Assembly: GCA_034401795.1 (NCBI GenBank)
Contig: CM067370.1
Location: forward strand, 59,197,333-59,261,332
DNA: 64,000 nucleotides
DNA from: Chaetoderma sp. LZ-2023a
Lineage: Eukaryota > Mollusca > Caudofoveata > Chaetodermatida > Chaetodermatidae
Direction: 5' to 3'
How positions within the stretch are numbered: position 1 is the stretch's first letter; each line of letters starts with the position of its first letter. The notes beneath the pieces were generated by a model, which made no database searches, was not told the origin of the DNA, and was given only the letters and a program-made list of their open reading frames with translations. Position numbers and translations under genes: made by a program. This document shows positions 58,326 to 64,000 of the stretch, piece after piece.

Positions 58326-60130
58326 AGTTAGTATCTATCGAATATCTGTATTATTACCATGGAAAGTTGGATAATTGTGAGGGCATTGTAAACCATGTTT
58401 ACTGTTCAATAAAACAGTCTTACTGCGTCTGATTTGTTCCACAAAATTCTGCTTTGACAGCTTGAAGATTTTCGATCTTCGGGTCTAATTTAGAAATATA
58501 TCTACTACACTTCTGATAAGAATATGATGTACCGGTTGCTGCGACAACCTCTTATCAAAGATGCAGTAGTACGATTATCTGCTCGCCTCGTCTAAGGTGA
58601 TGGTGACGATATTTGTATTCGATAATCTGGGCCTGATCTGACTCGGGTAAAAGATGGTGGCTCGGGACGGTGGTCTTCCGTCGCTTCCAGACTGGACAAT
58701 ACACAACCCAAACTCTTGCTTCGAGAATATCGAAGTGATAATTTATTCTCTTCTTTTTGACTGTCTAATATGGCTACGGATATGTGTGACTTATGCTGTC
58801 ACGATAGAAAACAAACTGTTAAATAAAACTCTAAGTAAATATGAGTGGCTTATACTACCACCAATCTCTATCAATCATGGGTGGCTTATACTACCACCAG
58901 ATACTTTGAGTAACTTTTACTGTCACTCGCGTCTATAGAAATAACTGATTTTCATACAATACGAATACTGGTTATTCTATCATTACAAAGTTGCGTTTCA
59001 CGATTCTCTAAATCATTTTCGTCAAAAACCGTTCTTGGCTACTTAAAACCATTCACCAAAAACTTATTTGAATTTCGACAAATTCAGTTCCACAGAACTA
59101 TACGGACTCGAGGCTAGGTTTTTCCTAAGCGCAATAATTTCGGAACCAAGCTTTTTCTAAAAAGTTAAAGTCCTATCTTATACTTCTTTGGAGCTCTTTA
59201 CCATGTTCGTTTGGGTTCTTCTTTCCAGAGTTTGATTCGATGCTCATTGATTGTGACGTCATCCTGACTAATCAAACTCCGATTTTTCTCTCTTAGGAAA
59301 AGAACATCGAACAAGTTAAAGCGGCCTAATTGACTCATGAGTGTGGAATTCTATCCGATAACCTCCCCCAAACTTGACAGCGATGGATATTGTTTCGACA
59401 ATTTTTGTCTGGTTTTCTAATCTTCTTGGCGCCAGACGCTATCATGCCCACGTCCAGCCCCTTGCTTATTAGGCCTACGCCTGCATTTCAGAAGGGTGTC
59501 ATGACGTAGTGACCATGTACCACATCTGATTCACCAACATCTGGTGTCGTATCTGGTGTCGTGGGTCGCCTCTATAGAAATATAGAAACCCGGTCACCTT
59601 ATTGTAAGTCGGTCGTCGCCACGTTTACTACGTCATTTTATGAGTCATTCAGTCTGTGCTACGTACACTCTGTGCGTGGCATCCTACCGACGCTCTTGCT
59701 TGAATATTTAGAAAACTATTGGTCATAACTTCTGTTGAATACTATAAAACGTTATGCCGCGCCTGCAGCAACAGCTTTCATCTTTCAATCACCGATAGAT
59801 TCCATCAGCTCACTGCCCTAAGTCTTAGTCTATTCTATTCCAATTTCATATTCCAATTTCACTTATTGTATCAGCTATATTTTCGTGTCAGTTTTGCATC
59901 GACTTGATGCACACACTAGATCGCGCTAATACATTTTCGCTCATTGTGTTATCCGTTCCCTAGCTCGTCTGGTATTCAAAAATATAGTCATATTCTTCGC
60001 TGGGGGTCTTGGACTGCAAATATAAGATGTCCCCGGGGTCATGACCCCCCAGAAGACAATCCCATATCTACAAGCTGTGTGAAGCTCCCTCCTCAGCAAA
60101 TATCGGCAATTCCCTTACATCTGTTGTTCT
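58326..60130. other. No confident gene
   Basis: Mixed-composition sequence. A direct repeat 'gtggcttatactaccacca' occurs at 58846 and 58881. A minus-strand stretch at 58435-58545 is open and protein-like but has no recognised motif. N-terminal piwi exons might be expected in this region, but none could be identified by reading. Confidence 0.3.
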
Positions 60131-60208
60131 CAAATATACTAGTTGTGCAAGTTACAATATCATCTAAAGCATTAGATGATAGTATATCTTGCATAATTTG
60201 CATATTTT
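60131..60208. repeat. Hairpin, about 78 bp
   Basis: TGCAAGTTACAATATCATCT pairs with AGATGATAGTATATCTTGCA around AAAGCATT, and AT-rich outer arms extend the pairing. A TTAACCC follows at once, resembling the end of a TTAA MITE, but no partner end was found. Confidence 0.65.
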
Positions 60209-61477
60209 AACCCTCTGGGTCCTACCAAGAATTTACAAGAAAGTGCTCTACAGCCAAAAGCTGGAAACTTGCTTAGAACCCGAGCCTATAAGCTGTAGTA
60301 GCGTGATAGCGGCGTAGTGCTACCATGACAACTATATTAACTTTTTTTGGCAAAGTAACAGACCACTGTATATAAAACTATATATCATTAGAAAGAGCAA
60401 TAAAATTCATTTTAGTAGATATAAAATTTGTACAAATAAAATATATTTTAGTTGGTCAACCTGCCTCTCAAAATGGACACGCCTTGTAGGATAAATACAT
60501 TGGTCTATTTTTTGCAAAATTTATCGAATTTTTTTATAATTTTGTGAATGCCATTGATAAATTTATCACAATGGTATTAAACTAACAGATACGTACCAAC
60601 GTTTCGTCAAGGGTCTCATCTGATAAGATGTGAAAAAGACAATTATATTATGCCATCGTACCATAAAATTTCACGGAATTCCGGTCCAAATCTTTTGGGG
60701 GGGGGGGGGGAGGGAGGAAGACCTGATTTATACATAACCGAACACATACCAAGGTTTCTCAGCATTGACAGCGAATAAATGACAAATCTTATGCTATGTA
60801 GCATTGCTGGTTGCAATCAGCCATTTAAAAAGTGAACGCGAATGTTTTACACTAAGATTCTATAGCATCAGACATTTTTCTGTAGCGGCGTCTCCAATAG
60901 GAATCGTTTATTGTGAAAGATCTTGAGAAAACGAGAGAAATTTGTAGAATTGTACCCGTATCTAATATACGAGTACCAAGCCAGTTATTGCCAACACCGT
61001 ATCACATGCTATAAGATTGACTCATCTGATTGGTCGAGAATTCATGAATATTAATTTTTCCGGCAAGATGGCGACACGATCAGCTGTTTTTCAAAATAGT
61101 TGTGTATTCAAATATGTCAATCTATGCATATTTCATGTACGCCACAAACTAAAAAGTAAACAGATGACTAGATTAACGATATTGCCAATCGGGAAGTGGG
61201 ATGCCGATATATTCGACAGCTTTCGCATCTCAACTCAACCTTATTACAGACGGTAATTTGAAGAGTAAGTTTTCTCGGAAATTGTAAACAAAGACATGCA
61301 TCGATGATTGACCTTACAAGATTTTTTATCTATAACCTTGTTGTTATTTCATGACCAGAGGTAAAAGAAATGGATTTATATATTATTGGTTCTGCTGCTC
61401 TCTTACCACAATCTATGACTTTCTCGGTTAAATTAGTCATTGAGTAATTAAAAGCTTAGAAGTAACAGCACATTTAC
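60209..61477. other. No recognisable feature
   Basis: AT-rich with a 13-base G run near 60697. A plus-strand ORF at 61017-61256 (79 codons) has some protein-like character and overlaps 'aagatggcgacac', but no known motif. Confidence 0.3.
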
Positions 61478-62712
61478 TAACAAAAGGCCCAAAGGCCTGT
61501 GACGCTCACCTGGACCATTAACATTTGAAGTATTTGCATTTAAATATACATGATTCGTTACATTAAACAAGATGGGGAAACAAATATTAACAGGAAAAAT
61601 CTACCAATCAAAATTCTGAATGGAAATTCTGGCGCCTATGATCTTAGGATCATTTTAGCTAAGTTTGGTTGAAATTTCTAAAAGTAGTAAGAAGCAATTT
61701 GATCATTTCTGGTAAATTTGTCATAAAATCTAATATTGTCACCCAAAAAATTGATTAATCACAATTCCGAATGGAAGTTCTAGAGCTGAGCACCATAGAA
61801 TCCATCTAACCAAATTTGGTTGAAACATGTCAATTGGAGGAGTAGCATTTTGACCATTTTTGCTAAATTTTTCATAAATTCTAAGATTTTCACCCAAAAA
61901 ATTGATGAATCAAAATTCTGAATGGATGTTCTAGAGCCTACAACCATAGGGTCTTTTCATCCAAATTTGGTTGAAATCAGGCAGAATGGTCAGAAGAACC
62001 AGTTTGACAATTTCCAGAACATTTCCCCCAAAATCTAGGATTTTCACCCAAAAAATTTATGAATCAAAATTCCGAATGGATGATTTGGAGCCTACGACCA
62101 TTGAGTTCTTTCAGCCAAGTTTGGTTGAAATCGCTGAGAATGGTAAGAAGCATTTTGACAATTTTTGGTACATTTCCCCTAAAATCTAAGATTATCACCC
62201 AAAAAATTGAACAATCAAAATTCTGAATAGAAGTTCTAGAGCTTAGCACCATAGAAGCCATCTAGCCAAATCTGGTTGAAATATAATAGGAGGAGTAGCA
62301 TTTTGACCCCTTTCGGTAAATTTTTCATAAATTCTAAGATTTTCACCAAAAAATTGATGAATAAAAATTTCGAACGGATAATCTGGAACCTACAACCATT
62401 GAGTTCTTTCAGCCAAATTTGGTTGAAATCGCTCAGAAGCATTTTGATAATTTCCGGTACATTTTTTCTAAAATCTAAGATTTTCACCCAAATAATTGAG
62501 GAATCAAAATTTCGAATGGTTGTTCTTGAGCCTACGACCATTGGGTACTTTCAGCCAAATTTGGTTGAAATCGGTCAAAATACTAAGGAGAAAAAGCATT
62601 TTGACAATTTATGCCAATTTTTTCAAATCTATGATTTTGACCCAAATAATTGAGGAATCAAAATTCCGAATGGAAGTTCTGAAGCCTACGACTATAAGGT
62701 CAGGTGAGCAAA
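61478..62712 (+). repeat. Hairpin-ended composite repeat with about seven block A units
   Basis: The left end AAAAGGCCCAAAGGCCTG with CGCTCACCTGGACC is followed by tandem units of about 147 bp: 'aaatctaagattttcaccca', 'gaatcaaaattctgaatgg', 'agagcctacgaccatagg', 'ccaaatttggttgaaatcgg'. The series stops at 'caggtgagcaaat' (about 62700), which resembles the start of the usual right end but lacks the hairpin. The overlapping ORFs on both strands simply repeat each other every unit and are not genes. Confidence 0.8.
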
Positions 62713-63147
62713 TAATCACTGATGATTGGAATTCCTTGGAAAACAAATAGTTCACTATTGCCCTGGTTACAAACATTCTATCACCATTTACTGTGTGGCC
62801 AGTATCCTCTGATCAAAGTTATAGAGAACTGGGGCCTTGAAACAAACTTGCATTATCATGGAAGCGTGCCCAAAATAAAAACAAGAGGCCCAATGGGCCT
62901 GTATCGCTCACCTGGCATTTCAACTAATCTTACTAAGTTTTACATCCATCGGTGTCACTTCCAATGACTTTCAGTCAAATGGTTTAGTTTTCGAGATATT
63001 GACAACAATCTCTGGACATTTTTTTTTTTTTGCATTAGTGATTTTGAACAATGTTTAAGTGAAAATAGATGATATCGGTGATAACTACAGATGGTTTCTC
63101 AACAGTGCAGACAATAATTTCAATTTTCAAAAGCTCTACTTCTTGAG

Positions 63148-63224
63148 TATTTTGAAAACAATTTGACTGAAAGTTGTTGGCAGCTTAGCCACCAACAACT
63201 TTCAGTCCAATTGTTTTCAAAATA
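63148..63224. repeat. Near-perfect 77-bp hairpin (GTTGTTGG family)
   Basis: The left arm TATTTTGAAAACAATTTGAC then TGAAAGTTGTTGG is mirrored by CCAACAACTTTCA and GTCCAATTGTTTTCAAAATA, with one mismatch in 33. The loop is around CAGCTTAGCC. Weaker inverted symmetry continues outward (GATAACTACAGATGG / CCGTCTGACTGAG complement), suggesting a MITE of about 220 bp. Same family as 12421-12505. Confidence 0.85.
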
Positions 63225-63450
63225 TTTATCAGGTTCAGAGATATAACCTTTGGAATATGTCGTCTGCAAAAACTCAGTCAGACGGTTACCAGAGGTTTAA
63301 ATACAATTGAAGAAAATGGTCTCTAAAGGCAGGTAGGTGGTCTTTATAGCAGGTTATTCCCCACCACCACACAATCCATTTAACACATGCGCATCTGGCT
63401 GAATCACCAAGTTAGCAGCAGGGGTAGGGTGAGCTGGAGTTGATTAAAAA

Positions 63451-63550
63451 AATAATTTGACTGAGTCATTGCTGCCTTAGGCAGCACCAACTTTCATTGC
63501 TGCCTAAGGCAGCAACAACTTTCAATCAAATACATTTCAAAATATTTTTA
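63451..63550. repeat. Hairpin with duplicated arm (GTTGCTGC family)
   Basis: 'ttgctgccttaggcagca' and 'ttgctgcctaaggcagcaa' are both self-complementary and also direct copies, each followed by a 'caactttca' word. Outer words AATAATTTGACTGAG and CAATCAAATACATTTCAAAA give the family signature. The doubling suggests a local duplication or a hairpin-mediated rearrangement. Confidence 0.75.
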
Positions 63551-64000
63551 AGAGCATAGATGTCAGAGCACATAACACATATCTTAAATATTTCGGCAGG
63601 ATTGGAAAGGTTAATCCGTTAATTGGAATTTAATATCTAGTTTGCCAATAAAATCTGACATGGTGATAAATCAATGGACAGTGGGAACAAACCTGCATTT
63701 GCCCTATGAAAATGAGACTGCAAATATTTACAGTGATAACTCTGGCATTTTACATCCTATCAGTTTCATTTTCACAACACAGATATTAGATGCCGACATT
63801 AACATTGTGACCAAGTTTGGTGTCAATCCATCAAGAAATAACAAAATGAGCCGCCATTGTTGGTGACGGACAGACAGATGGATGGACAGACATACAGAAG
63901 GTGGATGAGGTCATCGCTATACGACAGCTGACTGACAAGCAAGCGGAGTTAAGAAAACCAATTTCGGCTTCAAAATCCATCAAATAAAAAAATTTAATAT

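Larger units (their letters stand above)
62880..63930 (+). repeat. Hairpin-ended repeat carrying two inner hairpins
   Basis: Left end ACAAGAGGCCCAATGGGCCT with GTATCGCTCACCTGG, right part near 63860-63930 with 'gacggacagacagatggatg'. The interior differs from blocks A and B and contains the hairpins at 63148-63224 and 63451-63550. No right-end CTAA is seen. Non-coding. Confidence 0.6.

Noticed and set aside
58435-58545. Minus-strand open stretch (KLDPKIENLQAVKAEFCG) with a possible GTAAGA donor
   Set aside because: Protein-like, but too short, without a convincing acceptor and not matching any piwi segment I know.
61971-62750. Overlapping ORFs on both strands at 62 kb
   Set aside because: They are the same block A repeat unit translated again and again.

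Overview
The window looks like nuclear DNA of a marine invertebrate, most likely a lophotrochozoan and perhaps a bivalve mollusc. This is inference. Its basis is spliced genes with GT-AG introns, an AT-rich repeat-dense background, a metazoan piwi gene, and dispersed repeats of a type I associate with bivalves (GC hairpin ends next to a CTCACCTGG motif, and tandem blocks rich in 'gaccttgacctttgacc'). The species cannot be fixed from the sequence alone.

The backbone is one host gene on the minus strand: a PIWI-clade Argonaute of the PIWIL1 type. Four exons are visible in the expected order: PAZ (55787-55981), end of PAZ (47290-47401), MID-side (10126-10313) and MID/PIWI (1645-1796). The joins 55787/47401 and 10126/1796 match in phase and sequence. 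Everything between them is intronic, so the gene covers more than 54 kb and both ends lie outside the window. About 110-130 residues expected between the second and third exons were not found. They may lie in the 500-N gap (18037-18536) or in sequence lost around it.

That same intron holds a 28.7-kb satellite (18537-47244): about 456 copies of a 63-bp unit with strong higher-order structure. Its right end lies 45 bp from a piwi exon.

Other introns carry nested repeats. Region 499-1543 is a 34-bp minisatellite. Region 1841-3750 has a TTAA-flanked palindrome and a 585-bp duplicated repeat. Region 4406-4678 is a Cys-rich terminal exon of another gene or element. Region 4930-9310 is a tandem-repeat block split by a 2.7-kb foldback element, itself split by a TIR element. 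Region 10.8-11.75 kb holds two convergent small coding remnants with poly(A) signals. Region 13.2-16.2 kb has two exons of an uncharacterised protein with an apparently intact Tc1-type transposon (13512-15169) in the intron. Region 16.8-18.0 kb has two unrecognised ORFs beside microsatellites and the gap.

Right of the satellite, 47.9-49.85 kb is a broken LTR-retrotransposon fossil. Within it lie a regularly spaced CCGGCTACA array, a TATA box and a 58-codon ORF. Region 49.5-52.6 kb holds hairpin-ended dispersed repeats with two TTAA MITEs nested in older repeats. Region 52.6-58.3 kb has a 350-bp repeat pair and a possible long-TIR element. Region 58.3-61.4 kb shows almost nothing recognisable. 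Region 61.5-64 kb has two more hairpin-ended repeats with near-perfect hairpins.
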